Shown piece after piece: positions 6,673-8,148 of a DNA stretch of 8,148 nt. Origin of the DNA: a bacterium UBA4637 (lineage in GTDB: Bacteria > Bacteroidota > Bacteroidia > Bacteroidales > Bacteroidaceae). The stretch's first letter is position 1. Each line of letters starts with the position of its first letter. The notes under the pieces were generated by a model. The model did no database searches. It saw nothing but the letters and a program-made list of their open reading frames with translations, and was not told the origin of the DNA. Both the position numbers and the translations under genes were made by a program. The DNA lies in contig DHMR01000073.1 of NCBI GenBank assembly GCA_002405875.1, positions 2,426-10,573 on the forward strand, read 5' to 3'.

Positions 6673-7959
6673 ATGAAAAGACTTAAAATCAAGGAACTCG
6701 AAAAATGGAAAGAAAGTGACCGCAGGAAGCCTTTGGTTTTGGAAGGTGCAAGACAAGTTGGCAAGACTTGGCTTGTCAAAGAATTTGCGCGTTTGAACTA
6801 CAAGAAATTGGCATACGTGAATTTTGAAGAGATGAAAGTTCTTCAAAGTCTCTTTGAGCAAGACTTTGACATACACCGTATCCTTACGACCATTGGAGCG
6901 ATAACCAATGTGGTATGTACAGAAGGAGATACGTTGATATTCCTCGATGAGATACAAGCCGCTCCGAATGCAATTACATCGCTCAAGTATTTTTGTGAGA
7001 ACGCACCTGGCTATCACGTGATTGCGGCAGGTTCTTTACTTGGGATAAAGTTACACCAAAACGAATCTTTTCCTGTAGGCAAAGTGCAGTTCTTATCCTT
7101 GGCTCCCATGTCGTTCTTGGAGTTTGCCTTGGCAATGGGTGAAAAAGGGTTGGTTGATGTGTTGGAATCGCACGACTGGAATTTAGTCAATCTCTTTGCT
7201 CCTAAATACATTGAACTCCTGAAATATTACTATTATGTCGGAGGTATGCCTGAGGCTGTTTTTAGCTTTAGCAAGAAAAGAGACTGGAACGAAGTGAGAA
7301 CCATCCAAAAGGAAATTCTGGAAAGTTACCAAAACGACATTTCAAAACATGCCCCTTCAGAAATAGTGCCTCGTATCACTGATGTTTGGAAGTCAGTTCC
7401 AGCCCAACTGAGCAAGGAAAATCGTAAGTTCTTATATGGGGTAGTACGAGAAGGAGCAAGGGCAAGGGAGTATGAAATAGCCTTGCAGTGGTTGGAAAAT
7501 GCTGGACTTATACATAAAGTATATAATGTCAAAGCTCCCAAACTACCATTGATAGCCTATGAAGATAGGGCTATATTCAAGATTTTCCTTGTGGATATAG
7601 GTTTGCTTGGAGCCATGGCTGGATTACAACCTAAGACTGTGGTTGTGGGAAGCGAAGTGTTTACTGAGTACAAAGGAGCATTGACGGAACAATATGTCTT
7701 GCAACAACTTGTGCTGAAACACGTTCCTTATTATTATTCCAAGTCAAACAGCACCTTGGAAATTGACTTTTTGTTACAAAATGAACAAGATGAGATCGTT
7801 CCCTTGGAGGTTAAGGCGGAAACAAATGTTAAGGCAAAAAGTTTGCGCCAATTTGTGAATGATAATCAATCTAAAAAGGCTTATCGCATATCCATGAATG
7901 ACTACAAACAGGAAAGCTGGGTGACAAATATTCCTCTTTATGCAGTCAATGTTCTATAA
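6673..7959 (+). CDS. AAA_14 ATPase with DUF4143 C-terminal domain
   Basis: The 428-residue protein opens with MKRLKIKELEKW, then Walker A GARQVGKT (25-32), Walker B LIFLDE (88-93) and the strand HVIAAGSLLG (115-124), all typical of AAA_14 proteins. The FLEFALAMG stretch (148-156), YYYVGGMPEAV (186-196) and the C-terminal DUF4143 half are also typical. Near the end, GALTEQYV (E339), LEIDFLL (D365) and LEVKAE (E379, K381) form a PD-(D/E)XK-like core. Length is normal for the family and no frame break is seen. The function of these proteins is not established; they are often single genes in Bacteroidetes. The start follows an AT-rich leader with no clear ribosome binding site, as is usual in this phylum. 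A terminator lies just after the stop, so the gene appears monocistronic. Confidence 0.92.
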   Translation: MKRLKIKELEKWKESDRRKPLVLEGARQVGKTWLVKEFARLNYKKLAYVNFEEMKVLQSLFEQDFDIHRILTTIGAITNVVCTEGDTLIFLDEIQAAPNAITSLKYFCENAPGYHVIAAGSLLGIKLHQNESFPVGKVQFLSLAPMSFLEFALAMGEKGLVDVLESHDWNLVNLFAPKYIELLKYYYYVGGMPEAVFSFSKKRDWNEVRTIQKEILESYQNDISKHAPSEIVPRITDVWKSVPAQLSKENRKFLYGVVREGARAREYEIALQWLENAGLIHKVYNVKAPKLPLIAYEDRAIFKIFLVDIGLLGAMAGLQPKTVVVGSEVFTEYKGALTEQYVLQQLVLKHVPYYYSKSNSTLEIDFLLQNEQDEIVPLEVKAETNVKAKSLRQFVNDNQSKKAYRISMNDYKQESWVTNIPLYAVNVL

Positions 7960-7975
7960 AACGAGAATAACGAAT

Positions 7976-8006
7976 GCGACAAATTCTCCCCGAATTTGTC
8001 GCTTTT
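7976..8006 (+). terminator. Intrinsic terminator after ATPase 2
   Basis: GCGACAAATTC (7976-7986) and GAATTTGTCGC (7992-8002) form a perfect 11-bp stem around a five-base loop (TCCCC), followed by TTTTGCTT. It starts 17 bases after the ATPase 2 stop codon. Confidence 0.85.
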
Positions 8007-8090
8007 GCTTATAACCAACAAGCTAAATATACATATTTTCCGTATTTTTGTTACTTTTTCTCTTGAAAATGCAACTTTTTGCAAGAAATA

Positions 8091-8122
8091 TTTGGAGAAT
8101 TACTAAATAATTCATAATTTTG
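8091..8122 (+). promoter_or_regulatory. Promoter for a gene to the right of the window
   Basis: TTTG (8091-8094) and TAATTTTG (8115-8122) are 20 bases apart, an exact match to the Bacteroidetes promoter pattern. No coding start follows before the end of the window. The surrounding 8007-8148 stretch is AT-rich and otherwise shows nothing. Confidence 0.7.
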
Positions 8123-8148
8123 CATCCGATTAAAAATATTTTTAAAAT

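Overview
The window looks like a chromosomal accessory stretch from a gut or oral Bacteroidales, most likely the Prevotella/Segatella group. The clues are promoters of the Bacteroidetes type (TAnnTTTG at -7 with TTTG/TTG about 20 bases upstream), no strong Shine-Dalgarno sites, an M6-type secreted metalloprotease with a Prevotella-like C-terminal tail, a XynE-like SGNH esterase, and lone DUF234/DUF4143-type ATPases. No rRNA, tRNA, CRISPR array or recognisable transposase gene is present. The genus is inferred from protein style, not from a database search.

Layout. Positions 1-90 hold a GC-rich array of three small palindromes of REP type. Then comes xpt (123-689, xanthine phosphoribosyltransferase), followed after one base by a secreted M6-family metalloprotease gene (691-2913). 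Convergent to it on the minus strand is a secreted SGNH/GDSL hydrolase gene (4233-3029). Both secreted-protein genes read as otherwise complete proteins, but each is broken by three small frameshifts, while xpt and the two ATPase genes are intact. Between the convergent genes lies a 23-bp-period array of short palindromes (2915-2996).

The right half (4234-8148) is built from two AAA-type ATPase genes and a dense set of non-coding repeats. ATPase 1 (4695-6110) has an ATPase_2/DUF234-like layout and ATPase 2 (6673-7959) an AAA_14/DUF4143 layout. Both end in a motif resembling a PD-(D/E)XK nuclease. ATPase 1 has a 19-bp perfect inverted repeat just upstream of its promoter and is bracketed by two related ~100-bp repeats rich in CCCTTCA/TGAAGGG. 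ATPase 2 has four copies of a ~33-bp repeat spanning its promoter and leader, and a five-unit 22-bp palindromic array further upstream. ATPase 2 ends in a clear intrinsic terminator, after which a consensus promoter points out of the window.

How the parts may work together. xpt does purine salvage; the protease and the esterase would act outside the cytoplasm on protein and on acylated glycans. The two ATPase-nuclease-like genes are monocistronic-looking units of unknown role. Having private repeats at each promoter fits autoregulation, target-site recognition or cassette-style spread, but the sequence alone does not decide between these.
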